A DNA stretch of 64,000 bases, taken from NCBI GenBank assembly GCA_022578965.1, contig MU400693.1, positions 1 to 64,000 on the forward strand, in the 5' to 3' direction. A model generated the notes under the pieces. The model was not told where the DNA came from. It did no database searches and worked only from the letters and a program-made list of their open reading frames with translations. Made by a program: the position numbers and the translations under genes. The stretch comes from Xylaria sp. FL1777. Taxonomy: Eukaryota; Ascomycota; Sordariomycetes; Xylariales; Xylariaceae. Below are positions 19,564-32,157 of the stretch, piece after piece (the first letter of the stretch is position 1; every line of letters begins with the position of its first letter).

Positions 19564-22500
19564 TTACTGCCTAGTAGTTCCATGATACATCTTAGCAAAG
19601 CGGCTGGACGGGTTACTAAGCAGTTCAGTAGGATTTCCAGTCTCGACAAGCGAACCCTGGTCTAAAACCAGAATGTTATCAAAGTCTAATAAACTTGATA
19701 GCCTATGGGCGATCATAATGATCGTGTGATCTTTGAACTCATTACGTATAACCTCTTGCATTTGGGCATCGGTCTTGGCATCGACACTGCGGATTGTCAG
19801 CTCGTCATTTTTCAGTATCTGAGGGGTTGGCATTGGAACATACCTGCTTGTAGGCTCGTCGAGTATCAGTACTTTTCCAGGCTTAAGAAGAGCGCGTGCA
19901 AGGCAGAACAGTTGGCGTTGGCCATGAGACAGGAAATCCGCATCAATGCATGTGTCAAGAACAGCTTCGATGTCTAGACCGTTGGTCCCAGCCTTGTCCC
20001 GTAGGACGGTCCAAAGTTTCACCTTCTCTAGAGCAGCTGAAAGTTGTTCGTCGGTGAAGACTCCCAGGGGGTCAATGTTAGATCGGATTGATGCTGGAAA
20101 CAAGAAGGGATCTTGCGTAAGCGTGATAACGTGCTCCCGAACTACCGAACCTGTGAGTGTAGCTAAGTCGACATTGTCAATAAGAATTCTGCCTTCCTTG
20201 ATGTTAATCATTCGAAGAATAGCTTGAACTGTTGAACTCTTCCCACTAGCCAAGATCGCATTAGTCTATGTCTAAGGTTAGGCGCACTGCAAGGAACCGG
20301 ACATACCTTCCAGTTCGCCCAATGATCCCAATTCTCTGGCCGCCTTTGAATGAGAAGCTAACATTTTTGAGAACCAAGGGACCATTATCTTCGTAGCTAG
20401 CCGATACTGAGTCGAATGTCAGAGCACCGTGATGCGGCCAATTTGGGGGAGGCTCGCTCGATTCCTCAGCAGTAGCTTCACTGGGCGTGGTCTCTGAGAA
20501 GTCTTTAATCCTCGATATAGCGCCGAGGGAAGTCTCCAGTAGAGTCCAATATTGTACCAAGGACGTGAGCGCATGGGAAAGGCTAGTAAGTTGAACAAGC
20601 GCGATACCTAAGAAGCCGGGGTTAATCTTGGATCGAAGAGCGACCGCCAAGCCCACCAAGAGGACTGCTAGACCTGCGACGACGAGGTCGAGGACTAATA
20701 CTAGCCATCGTTGAATGCATAGGAGCAGGTAGAAAGGTTTCTGCGATTGGTCAAGTAGTTTGTTCGTTTTATTTGTATACTCTTGAGTCCATCCGAATGC
20801 ACGAATTGTCACTAAACCGCTCAGAGACTCGATAAAATGTGAGAACAAGGGAGCACTTGTCTCAAGTCTAAGGTGTATGTCAGCCAGCAGTGTCATTGTA
20901 AATACATTATAGAGACTTACTCCAGTAAACGTAGCTGTCTAGAGGTGCGGAGGTAGAACCGTTGTATAAGATACAAGACGAAAACCACAAGTGGTAAGAC
21001 GGCGGCAAAATATCCTACGGCGGTTGCTGCTAGGACAGTAGCAACTATGCACTGGCCAAGTTCTAATTGTGTCAGATAATTCACACTAGACAGGAATTCA
21101 CAGACTACTCACGAAAGGCAACATTGATAATGGCACCGGGTAGGGTCATATCAGCGAGGCGGAGGTCTTGGCTGAATCTATGAATGGTTAGAGTTAGGAT
21201 AGTAAGTGCAGCTGGCTACCGTACCTGTTAACTAGTACTCCCGTCTCCGTTTGGGCTAGGAAAGACATAGGGGCATTTAGAGCTGCCTTTAAAATGGAAC
21301 TGTGCAGGTGTCTTCCTCCGTTAGGCGTTATGACGACGTATAGGTACCTGAGATATTTTTAGTAATGGTTTGAAAGACATCTAGATGTTGGGGGCAATTA
21401 CGCAATGGAGGCAACTAAACCGACGATTTCGCTCACACTGAAAGTGGCGAAGATGCCGAGCCAGTAGCCGAGTCGTGGAGGATCCCCTCGCTCATTGCTT
21501 TGCGCCCACCAATTCAACCACACGGCTATAGCTATGTTAGTTATGGATTGGTCAAGGACGAGAAGCTAGACATACTTTGTATGCCATTCGCTATTTCATT
21601 AACAGTAACGAAAGCGACAAACACAAGAAGTTTCCAGCGCCCCAGAGCAGCTGTATAGTACTTGTAGGTCGCCCAGTCTCCCGTTCGGCGGCTCGAGTCT
21701 TGATTCTGTGCTTCGATCGGTACATCTCTAGCCCCCTTAGGATCTTCAGTTGCTGGTAGAGATTCATCGTCCGATTCCGTCGAGGACTGGGAGCTGCTTA
21801 TATTGAGACTATAAACGTATCGTCCGGGGACATTTAGATCGGAGAACTTTCCCTGTTCGACGATCTTTCCTCTGCCGTCCATAGCTAGAATCAGGTCTGC
21901 TTCCGGGAGTCGTTTGACTAGAAATCAATAAGCAAGGGGAAAGTGTCAATAAGCCGGCATGATTCTTACTGGAATGAGTTGCGAGAATTACTGTAGTGCC
22001 GGTTTTCTTGAACAGCCCGTTCGTCCCGAATATCCCTCTGAACACAGCCTCTTCTGTCACCGCGTCCAAGCCGCTAAGAACATCGTCGAGAATAGCAATC
22101 GGTTTGCGAGAGTAGACCGCTCTTGCAATGGACTGGGGTAGAGCTTAGCAAAACGCTCGATTTTGATCATCATTGAAACTCACTATGCGTTGTTTTTGAC
22201 CTCCACTAAGCTTGACTCCTTTACTTCCGACAACAGTTAAATCCCCGTGAGGCAGTCGGTTAATATCAATGTCTAATGCACATGCATTCACAACAGATTG
22301 ATACCAGCGCTCATCGTACTCAGACTCGGTGATAATGTTGGCTCGAATGCTTCCACTTATGATCCAGGGGGTTTGGTCGCAAAAAGCGACACGAGAACGC
22401 AAAGTGTCCAGATGTCCTTTGTGGTAGGGTGTCTCCTTTAGTAGGCCTTTGAGAAATGTGGACTTACCGCAACCAACAGGGCCGGTAAGGATAGTGAGCC

Positions 22501-24765
22501 CGGTTTCAGAAGAGTCAATTCGCACAGTTGCTTCAGATATAAGGTCCTGTGACGACTGGGACCATCCAAAACTTGCGTTCTCGAGAAGTATGTTGCCTCT
22601 CCGTTCTTGAGGTTGAAGTGATCCAAGTTCTGTGCCTACTGAGCCACGATGATGCTCACTAGAAACTATACTATTCGTATTCGAGACCGAGTGTTGCTCA
22701 TCGTGTGGTGTGTCGTTAAGAAACGTTTGAGTTCTCTGGAAACAACCCAACGCGCTCCAGCCTTGTGGGATAGCAACTAGGATGTCGGCTAGTGGTTTCG
22801 ACACGAGGGTAATGAGCGCAAGCGAGGAGATAGCTTGCGAAACAGATAATGAGTCTGTGCCATTGATATGTGCAACGATCGCATAGGCCCCAAAGAGGAG
22901 TAACTTCGCAATAATTTCGGGAGCATTGACTAGGCATTATGTTAGTCTAGTATAGCGGCTGTTCCAACGGGTATGAGCACAAACCAATGGACACGTAATA
23001 GGCTTGAACTTTTCGGTACTTCTTCGACTTTGCAATTTCGTCATCTCGGAGCTGTTGGATTATATTGAACATCTGTCCTGTGAGGCCTAGCATTTTGACA
23101 TTTTTCATGGAACCAAGAATTTCAGAGGTAAAGTTGATACGAGTTTGAATAGCCTCAAGCCACGTTTTCTGGCTCTTCGAGACCTTGTCGGCGATTTGCC
23201 CGGATAGTACGGTTCCCGCTAGAAGTTTGAATTTAGAACTGGACTGCTTAGGCAGTTAATGAGACTGGGAGGAAACCATACCAATGGACAAAATTAGGAG
23301 GACCACAAAGACAGCACCCAGTTGGAGATAAAGTAAGTAAGTGGCAATACCAAGTTGAATAAACGCAGGGACAGTTTCGACCAGAAGGTAGTGAAATGTT
23401 TCGGCAATTCTTTGCACATCGGTGCCCATCAAAGTGACGGCTGCGGAGTCATTCAACTTTGTCACCTGAGTCTGCAGCATCTTTCGATATATAATGGATA
23501 TAAGGCCACCGCGCATCATCGTCATCAATCGATAGGTGAGATGCGACGACCACCCCATAGTAACCTAGGCCGTTAAGATCAACACAGTGCTGAATATAGA
23601 CCATAATTCGATACTTACTGCAAGACCAGTATAAACTAAGGCAAAGCCACCTATCAGACCATATCCAACGTTATTGTTCTTTTCGGGCTGCGTGTTTTGC
23701 ACAAAGCCCACAGCTTCTTGGATTAGGAAGGGCTGGGAGAGACTGAGTGCAACATAAGCAAGCTTCGGGAAGACAATCAAGAAAACTTCCCAGCGAAAGG
23801 TCAGAACTGCAGCTAATGCAAGCGCATGTCTTTTCTTCTGATTACCTATCAGATGTTAGTGAGCATTCGTATTGCTTCGGGTTAGTTTTAGCCTACAGTT
23901 TTCCCAAGCTGCTGACAAGTCTTTTGCTAACATCCGCGAGTCGAGTTTCTCACTAATGGACGGCAGATCGGCCAGAGACAGCACCTTGCCAAATCCAGAC
24001 AGAAGAAGAGAGTTGAGCCATAAGAAGAACCCGCGACCAAATGGCCCACTTGTGCTTTCGGGAGGGTATTCGCGATAGCCATCAACAAGAAATCGTCGTT
24101 TTTCAACTGCTTCAAGGGCGAGAAGTGCTATTTTGACGGTAAGTGAGGCCGTCAGTGTCGCAGCTATACCATCGGTATTCTTTAGAAGCCATTGCGTCCT
24201 AGCTCGGGCAATGTCGAGAAAGACAGTAAATATGAGATAAAAAGTTATGATAAAGGAAGGCCGAATAGACTTTGAGTGTTCCAAGTGAGAGAGTAGGCCA
24301 AGCGATAGACCAGAAGCCAACGACAAGGTCGTCGAGGCGATTGAAACGGAGCTCCTAAACTCAGGTTGTGCCCACTGGACCAAGAGCGCGAGTTGAAGAC
24401 CGGTATAGGCTGCTATCGTTGCCTAATACATATTCAGTTCCCTTGCTTGAATAGTGAGAAGAGTCAGCGCTGTCGTACCAGTTTAGCAGCATACAGGCTA
24501 TTCCGTCTAGCCGTGATTCGTCGCCGAAGCAGCGCAAGGGCTCGGAAGGGAGAGACCAGCAGGAATATCGCAGCCGGCAAGATTGCCAAGATCAGTTCTT
24601 CGAATTGCACTTTGATAGACCTCGTGAGTCAACACAGTTCTAGATCGTCGCTCAACCCAGTAGGCAGTAGGAAGTACCTGTAAAATCGAACCCCCCACGA
24701 CAACCATCCTCGACAGCCGGGCCGAATGATCCATCCCCGCATAGGATTATCTTAGTTGAATCCAT
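19564..24765 (-). CDS. Full-size ABCC (MRP-type) multidrug transporter, 16 exons
   Basis: Exons (high to low): 24765-24678, 24609-24479, 24422-23897, 23845-23619, 23564-23282, 23218-22985, 22929-22184, 22132-21970, 21917-21576, 21531-21402, 21347-21225, 21177-21113, 21062-20921, 20867-20307, 20245-19844, 19786-19564. All 15 introns (44-68 nt) are GT..AG and every join keeps frame, giving 1461 residues. An ATP-driven exporter of organic anions, conjugates or toxins at the plasma or vacuolar membrane. Seen: TMD0 in the first 200 residues, TMD1, NBD1 with Walker A GPVGCGKST (646-654), LSGGQ (737-741), Walker B AILDD (D761, D762 in place of the catalytic Glu); TMD2 with GLVTIRAFGW; NBD2 with Walker A GRTGSGKSS (1250-1258), LSHGQ (1359-1363), ILDE (E1384) and H-loop H1415. 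The degenerate NBD1 and complete NBD2 are usual for ABCC. No synthase cluster nearby, so the substrate is unknown. Confidence 0.94.
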
Positions 24766-25750
24766 TATCGGCCAGTGAATCTCTAAGTAAAGATTGTCCC
24801 CATGGGGGCCTGTGGGCGTCGCTATTACAGCCTATTCCACAGGCAACTTATCCAATCTCAAGTAATGGACAGTGTACCGCGGTTCGACATGAAGTTTATC
24901 TTGGTACGCATCCAACAATGAACGCATGATAACAGGACATGGCCTAGATAGGCAGAATCCCGAGAAGCTGGTAGCCTATCTAGCCGAGTCTAGACTAGGC
25001 TAAGCAGACCATGTGCACTAAAGAGAACAGAGCCTAAGAAAGGGGTTGGAGAGACTTGGCAACGCCCCAGGTCGCGCACCACCTGAGTCAAGACGAGAGC
25101 TTGCTTTTGACAATGTGAGACTATAACTAGACCCATTTTGTTTTAACTACGTGTATACAACGTTGTATTGGTTCTTTTGAGGTTTTTTCCCCTTATAGTG
25201 AGCTTATCGTACGTATATCTAGCTCTAAGTGGTTGCCAATGCCTTACGTGCATACGATCCTAGTTTACCCTATCAGGTTGCGCATTTTAGACTTTCACAT
25301 GGCATGAAAGGTCTTAACTTGGTAGGCTGCTTAGGACTTTATTGGACTTCTTCCATGCATGTAAGGTTTCATGCAGGATGACCCCCGAAAATACCGGAGC
25401 TGAATTAAACTGCGGCATGGCTTATCGTCAATTTTAAACTCCGAGTTTTCTCGGTCGAACTCCATGGAATCACTATTACCCCAATCGGACTTCACATATA
25501 TAATTGTTCAAGATATTGGGAAGCCCGAAATCTCCTCATTGGACATCTAACACTATGGTTACGTACATTAGAAGTGCGTGAGCTCCTCCTCCTTATATGA
25601 ACCTACAACAAAGAGCACAACATTAATCCGGACTCCGGAGAAAGGGAAAAAAAAATCGGACGTTTCTCAACATGCCGAGCGTAAAAATGCATTGTTGCCT
25701 GTCTGCGTGGAACCTCCATGTCTTATCATTCACTGACAGGTTTGTGGCCG
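24766..25750. other. Intergenic, ABCC upstream region
   Basis: Holds the promoter of the ABCC gene (immediately right of 24765) and the 3' region of the next minus-strand gene. No coding frame supported. Confidence 0.55.
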
Positions 25751-26644
25751 CTACTGCTGACCCCCTAAACCGCTCGCGCCGCTTTGAGGTGTTTCGTCGA
25801 CTTTGAGCCAGGGGTTAGACATTGTGTTGAAAGTCCTAAAGCCTTTCTTGCTGATTCTTGTATCTTGCCCGCGCAGGACTACCAGCCACTTCTGAACCGG
25901 GTTATTCTGCCCTCTGCTACCTCTGTTCCATAGTCCAAGGTTATTCGGTTGTTGTTGTCCATCCGTCATGAAGTCAACAATCGGCCTCAGCATGGCAATT
26001 TTCCATTCACGCCTAACATGGGGGTTCTTGTTGGTTGCGACGAAACGACAATCTAGCAAGGCGCCAAGCTTGGATGGGAGGCAGGCTGGAAGCTCGAAGA
26101 TGCGTTTTTCCAAGTTCTGGTCGTAGGTGTCTTGCTTCATGAGACGTACTAAACCAAATTTCTGGGAAGTCCACTCGTTCTCAGCTGCAGCAACCGCGTC
26201 TGCCAATTCAACTTGGGAGTATGACGGTATGGCCCGCACTCCAGTATACCCGTCCTTCAATACCTTGTAGGTTGAAATAAAATTCACGCCGAATATTCGT
26301 TTGAAATTCGTAAGCTCAATTGTTGGTCGTACCGAGATGATCTCCCAGCCTTCGAAGACAGTCGCAGTATCATAGCTATCGACTTGACTACAAGATCTCA
26401 GTAAACCAGACAGCTGCCAAGTGAGTCGCACATACAAATCTCTCCAGCAATGTGTTTTCTTATCCATAGTCGGCGCGCTCAGGTTTGCCTCCTGTTCGAC
26501 ATCCCTGAGAGTTGATGAGTCGTCTTCGCGTGAGCGGTCGGCTACACTAGCTCGAACTAATCTATTGCCGGTTTCAGTGCCTGTCTCTTTAATACTCCTT
26601 GAGTTAGGGGCCATGATCGTGATGCTCGAGATGGTTAAATTCAT
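25751..26644 (-). CDS. Unrecognised protein, single exon
   Basis: The open frame gives 297 residues from the ATG at 26644; a second ATG at 26614 (MAPNSRSIKE) gives 287 and may be the true start. I do not recognise the family. The first 60 residues are hydrophilic and Ser/Thr/Asp/Glu-rich; from about residue 65 the protein looks folded, with KKTHCWRDLYVRLTWQLSG, VFEGWEIISVRP and ELPACLPSKLGALLDCRF segments and a basic, Gly/Gln-rich end (NPWLKVDETPQSG). No signal peptide or membrane span. Long uninterrupted frame with varied residues and few rare codons supports a real gene. No operon-like neighbour. Confidence 0.6.
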   Translation of the reverse strand: MNLTISSITIMAPNSRSIKETGTETGNRLVRASVADRSREDDSSTLRDVEQEANLSAPTMDKKTHCWRDLYVRLTWQLSGLLRSCSQVDSYDTATVFEGWEIISVRPTIELTNFKRIFGVNFISTYKVLKDGYTGVRAIPSYSQVELADAVAAAENEWTSQKFGLVRLMKQDTYDQNLEKRIFELPACLPSKLGALLDCRFVATNKNPHVRREWKIAMLRPIVDFMTDGQQQPNNLGLWNRGSRGQNNPVQKWLVVLRGQDTRISKKGFRTFNTMSNPWLKVDETPQSGASGLGGQQ

Positions 26645-27355
26645 GTGCAACTATACAAGTGATGATCAAGATTCCCTGAGGAAAGAGTCTTACTTTCTCC
26701 CCCTTTTATATCCAGCGTCCGCCCTGTTTACAGTGTTGGATAAACATTTGTCTATTAACGAAGGGCATTAAGTTTACGCCTCGTACATGTGCTCAGGCTT
26801 CTGCCTAGTCACTAATCTCGATCGTATGAAGACTATTGGAGAGGATGTATATAGAATACTGCTTTTCTAAGTCATTAGTCCAACCTACTGCGGCATATTC
26901 TGCACTATGTTGTACATTGGGGTATACAGACCGAAACAAGGCAATAATCATCTAGCCCTGATAATGTGCTTAAATTACTCCAATTGTTTGCTCCTTATGT
27001 GACCGTTATCAGGCGTCATGGTACTAATATATTCCAGGACTCCTGCCGTCTTAGTCAGTAGCCTTACGCCCTTTATATCGCTTAGAATACTCACAGCCTA
27101 AAGTTCGCCTTGCAGCCGGACTCTCCTCACCGAAGTAGCCTTATACTTCTTCTATCTTCCCCGCCCATCAACAGTATCTATGTAATTACTTTAGCTAAGC
27201 AAGAAATTAAATAGCAGGTTCCTAGAGCGTGCACCTTCTACAAGCCTGTTCCTGAATCCCTTAACAACTACCCTGCACTACCCCTGGTTTTCTCCTTTCA
27301 CTGGGTCGGATTTAGGCATCATAGCCTCAAGGAGCAAACACCGTGCGACTAAGAC
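26645..27355. other. Gene-poor spacer
   Basis: Moderately AT-rich. From about 27205 to 27605 one plus-strand frame is open but has no ATG and poor codon preference; see the fragment at 27356. Otherwise nothing seen. Confidence 0.4.
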
Positions 27356-27496
27356 GGTGTCACACGCAAGTCCAAATTCGCCGACCGGGTGGAGATCGAC
27401 GTTCTCTTCCCCATCAAGGCAGCCAACATTATCAGATGGAAGAAGCATCACGAATATCGCGAGTACTACTTCCGTGACGGCTTTGAGCGATTATGA
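27356..27496 (+). pseudogene. Coding-like exon fragment, family unknown
   Basis: A 46-codon frame ending at TGA 27494-27496, starting just after an in-frame TAA and a CTAAG that could be a splice acceptor. Its third positions are mostly C or G (GAC, GAG, ATC, AAG, TAC, TTC), unlike the AT-rich surroundings, and it reads as a folded, charged segment (KSKFADRVEIDVLFP, then WKKHHEYREYYFRDGFERL). I do not recognise it. It is either the last exon of a gene whose other exons I cannot place, or a remnant of a decayed one. Another frame through the same bases is also open but Ser/Thr-rich and less coding-like. Confidence 0.3.
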
Positions 27497-29061
27497 TTCT
27501 ATAAAACCGCTAAGGAAAGTGATAATTCAGCTATTATGTATGCGATCTACGAGACTTTCTTTTTTTAATTTTCTTTCATTGTCATTTTGTCGTCTCTTAG
27601 CCTGATCTTCTAATCGCTTCACCGACACGTCACGGTCATCCCCGAAGTCACACCCCCAGCACAGTTCCCACTAAATACTTTGGGATCGGCTATGAGGATT
27701 TTGATGTTGGACGAAAGAGATTAAAGCCGTCTAGATGCTCCCGGATAGCAATGGTGCGAGAGGAAGATAGGTGTTTCGGTCATATCAGTGGCTTTAAGCC
27801 TAGGTAGAGCGTTCTCACATGACTTTAGAGTAACACTAATGAACCGTGGATAGGAAAAGAAGAAGAAGACGGGGAGAATAGGTTGTTTATTAAGCACAAG
27901 CTTGTAGGGAGGTGAGAAAGCTAGGCGACAAGATGTGTTTGAGCCCCGGCACCTAAGTAGTAGGCATGTAACGTACCTGGGTATATAGGTGATACATTCA
28001 AGCGCTTTGACGGAATGAAATTGCTCCCGCTTTTAGAAATAAACACATGACCAATTTTACATAAGGCCTTCTCTGGGCAACCACATCTAAGTAATTCCTA
28101 GCCTCTACCTCGGGCATGTCTACATGCATGTGAGAAGTGCACATTGCAATATATAATTCCTGTCACTAGTGCTTACCCTTCATTATCTGAGCCGAAGGTA
28201 GTTATGTATGTTTCGAGGCACAACGGGAAAACCATTAACATCGCATAGCAATGATAGTAGCCGATTTAGAGGGCGAGGTTGCAGATTATTCGAACTTGGG
28301 GAGTGTTGGCATAGTAATCCCTAAATTGGGACCGAAGTTGGAAGAATAGACAATGTATTCGTGATTAGAAATAAATTGTTAGATGTGAGTGTATCATAAC
28401 TAACTGGAAATCGCTAGTGAAGTGTATATAGATGACAATACATTTAGGTAATGACTATAATTCAGGTAGCTTAGTTCAATGCCCAGCTATACACCTTATA
28501 GTAGAAGAAAATGATCATCCACTTAAAGACAAATGGAAAGTGAAACTATATATAAATCCACGACCGTAGTATATACATAAATTCTACAGGTCGCATGCAG
28601 ATTACCTTTGCAACAACTCAATGTAGCCTGACAACATTTTCTCAGGGGGTCAATGGGATCCGTGTAAAGGTCACTTTGCGAACCAGCCTATCAAGGTACG
28701 TACCATGTAAACTAGAAAGAGGCACAATATTCTTGCTACCAGCTAATATGAGGTTGGAACTGCAATAGCAGCTCGTAATAATAACATTGTCAAGACTTCC
28801 TTTCAGTATCAAGGTCATAGATTATATTAGGTAGCCCGTTCAAAACGTGCAAATCTAAAGGCTTCTATAACGTCGAACTCTTTTGTCATTTTATCCAAAA
28901 TTTGGCACCCAAAATCCCACTCTAACGCAAAGCAAACACCCCGCAAAGGAAGGAGTAGTTTTGATGGTGGATGGCATCTCCCAGATACACCTGTGCCGAA
29001 CAAACGAATGCCGTGGTCATCAAAGTATGCATCAACTCCATACTAGACGGAGCACGTTATC
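27497..29061. other. Gene-poor spacer, no gene seen
   Basis: Moderately AT-rich, many stops in all frames apart from an open run at about 27607-27805 that could follow a TTAG acceptor at 27597-27600. No family recognised. Confidence 0.4.
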
Positions 29062-29688
29062 TTATCCTTCAAGATAGAATGGGAAAAAACCGGAGTCGAC
29101 ATCGGGATTATTGGTACTATTGCAGAATTCTTGGTCAGAAATTATTATGATAGTTAATGATGTTATAGGTTCTGGGACTTGTAAGAAGAATAGAAAAGAA
29201 AGCTTGATTAGGACATCCATGCTCCTGCAACACATTAAGGGGGAGTAGAAGAGAGTCTGGTATACGAACCTGCAAGTCCCCTTGAAGAATTGAATTCTGA
29301 GCTGGTAATATCCGGGCTGGAGACGGCTAATCGGACCATAGGAAATAAATGTGTAGTACTGGTGGAGTGCTTGGTATCCGAGTACTGACATCGAATATTG
29401 GCCTACAGAATTTCCGCTCCAATATGCGTGCACAATGCTCTTTTGTCTACCAACACTCCCTCTTCCATCGGATGAGTGGATAGACAGTATGCAGTGCGCG
29501 CGTGGGTTCTCGAGCGCTCTTGAAGCTTCGACCCCTGCTTCCTTGAATTGGGACGGTATATAAACACACGGTACAAATATCTGGAAGTTCTGTTTCACCC
29601 CGACTCGTGGATATCGCGCTTCCGGTTCGGCAGGCTCCTGGCCTTCGTCGTAGAAGCATACCTGCCACGCGCCTGCAATGTTTTCCAT
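29062..29688 (-). CDS. Unrecognised protein, intron uncertain
   Basis: The open frame from ATG 29688 gives 208 residues. The first 135 look like a globular beta-rich protein (GAWQVCFYDEG, NFQIFVPCVYIPSQF, HCILSIHSSDG, YYQLRIQFFKG). From 29268 there is a GTTCGT donor; a 45-nt intron ending TTGCAG (29268-29224) would keep frame and remove 15 residues, and a later ACAAG acceptor would shift frame to an early stop. Without RNA the choice is open. The stretch after the donor, with SFLFFLQVPEPITSLTIIII, is hydrophobic and may be intronic or 3' UTR. No signal peptide. Family not recognised; the sequence is near decayed DNA so it may be a young or degenerating gene. Confidence 0.5.
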   Translation of the reverse strand: MENIAGAWQVCFYDEGQEPAEPEARYPRVGVKQNFQIFVPCVYIPSQFKEAGVEASRALENPRAHCILSIHSSDGRGSVGRQKSIVHAYWSGNSVGQYSMSVLGYQALHQYYTFISYGPISRLQPGYYQLRIQFFKGTCRFVYQTLFYSPLMCCRSMDVLIKLSFLFFLQVPEPITSLTIIIISDQEFCNSTNNPDVDSGFFPFYLEG

Positions 29689-32157
29689 TGTAAATTATGG
29701 TAGTCCTTCTGATATATGGAGAGTGAATTTGAGCTCGAATATTGAAGTTATTGTAGTAGTTATTGTTGGCAAGTGATATGCGTCCAAAATCCTACGGCAG
29801 AAACTCAGGGTTAGCTTTATTCAAGTAAAAGCCTCCAATCTCACCAGTTCATTGGAAGATTTGAACCATATTCCTAAAATGAAGTCGAACCTTTTGGCGA
29901 TACCTGATAGTCTGTTAGTAACAATATGGTGTATTGATGTCCACGAAAACTGTTCTAGAAGGAACTCACAAGCGCTTCCTAGTAACTAGCTTGGAAAACT
30001 CTGTCGTTGTTTCTCATCCCAGGTGGTCGAAGTCGAAATGTCGGGAATTCTTTTGGGCTTTTATAACCCAGATTAAGGTGGCAAAGTTGTCGTTGGCAAG
30101 GAGAAAGGTTTTATCTGTATAACGGGAAATTCCAAGCCAACTTACGTAGGCCGTTTGCCAGCCTGTGACATGGTTTGTATCGTTGGAGGCGGTGACACAG
30201 GATACGAGTGCTCGTATTCAGGATAAAAACATTCTTTGGATACGTAGGCATGTGGTACTCTATTGGAAACCTCTAGGTCTAATAATTACAAGCTCTTGCA
30301 AACAGGCACCTCCACGAATGACCAATCTGGGGAAGATCATAGCCTTTGAACTTTTAACTCATATTTTCATTCTTATCAAAGGTCCAGTTTAGCCAATGTA
30401 TAATTCTGAGCGATAGCATGACTTTCCAAGTAGCCAAAAGGTAGCTTTCACGCATTTACGTGTGCTTTACTTATTCTATCTCAAGTTATTTCTCATTAGT
30501 AATATGGTTTTGTTGAGGACAGAGGAGTAGTTATATGTACTTAGATAAACCAACGGCATGTGGCTATGGAGTGCTGCAATAACAAATTACAAACAAGGGC
30601 TCTGCATGAAGTTAATGTCTACTCGCAAAAATATTGTAAATCCCTTGACGAACACCAACTTTGGCCACTTTTACCTATTGCTACCCGTTCTAAACAAAGG
30701 GGCAAACATGAATTCCTTCGTACAACTACTACGCAAAGACGCTTCAAGTTTGTTTCTATCTCTTTTGTTCCATCAGTGAATCTTCTACTTGTTACATTAA
30801 TTGATTGTTAAGGTAGCACTAGTTACAACACACGAGGGATCTGCCACCGGGCACAGGGAGAGTTCTGGATATAATAGTTGGTATTTGGTCCATAAGATAC
30901 TTATGGACCTTTACACAACAACAATAATTTGTTGCCTATTCTGTGTATGTTTGATGATTGAGTCGGTGTGTTTATACATATGGCAAGTAACAGTCATTAG
31001 CAGACATAGAACACCTAGGTAACCACAAAATTAACAACCCGTTTGCATAGCTAATCATTGATTGTTAACAAACAATAATTTTTATTTATCTAATAAATTC
31101 CATCTTTAGTATCATAATGTTGAAAAATATTTCCTTGAATATTTTAATCACTGTTCCTTACTTTATTTTCCGTTTGCAGACATTTGAGAAGATCAGGGCA
31201 GATCTGAAACAGAGTAAATTCGATAGCAGATACTCTGTACCACTATCTACTAAGGGAAAACAAAGTAGTTGAATAACTGTATGAGAATTAATTATTACTG
31301 TGTAAACAAACGACTAGGTGCAAGGCAGTCTAAAGTTCTATATAATCATATAAGGCCAATACCGGGGTTCATGTAGCCCGGGTGGGTGATTGCAGAATAT
31401 AGCGTATCAGGGGCATTGACAACTAACACATGTGTTAAGCCAATTGGCTTTTCATATTCTCTGGCTGAAGATTTAAAGAGAATCCCGAATTATTCTGGAT
31501 AAGTAACGAACTATTGTCGTCACGCCAATGCTTACATAAGGCATGAGACGACTGAGACATTACGGAAATATACTCAAGCGTAGAATACTTTTCATCACCG
31601 TTAATACATTAGGAGCGAACCATTTCAGTCACAAAAAGACAGTCTAAATGAGTATTAATGTCTAGAGTAGTTAAACTAATACTAAAACAGTTATTACTTC
31701 TAAAGTCTCTATGCCCTGCCGTCAAGCTTCACATGTATGGGAGGACAGCTTCTTCTAGAATCGCCACGTTGACGACTATGTTTACGCCGATTTATTAAGA
31801 TGGATAGATTCATTTTCTAATTTCGCTACCACGACTCATCTCAGATCTTATCCTGTCAGTGCGGGGATTTTCCTAACGAGATGTTAAGTTATACCGGCGT
31901 AATAAATGATGTTGCAATTCCATCTCCAACCGTGACGTAAAGGTTTCGCAAAATCGACTACATCATCCGCTATGATTCGACTGAGGATACGATTCACCCC
32001 GCGGGTTATTTGGCTACGAGAATAGCCTGTAATGCCAACGCCTGAATAGACCCTGTTGGATTCCCAGTGCTTCATATACCCCTGAGCGCGCCGACGAGAA
32101 TTTTGAAATGCTTTACTTCCAAGAATACGAAACTTTCCGTATTCCACCAGCGTCAAA
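29689..32157. other. Long gene-poor stretch
   Basis: About 2.5 kb with short frames only (all under 85 codons). None has coding character I would trust. No transposon motif seen. The last 60 bases before 32158 are the leader of the next gene. Confidence 0.45.

Noticed and set aside
19564..24765. Fragmented ABC transporter frames taken as a broken gene
   Set aside because: Every break coincides with a short GT..AG intron and all joins keep phase, giving one 1461-residue protein.
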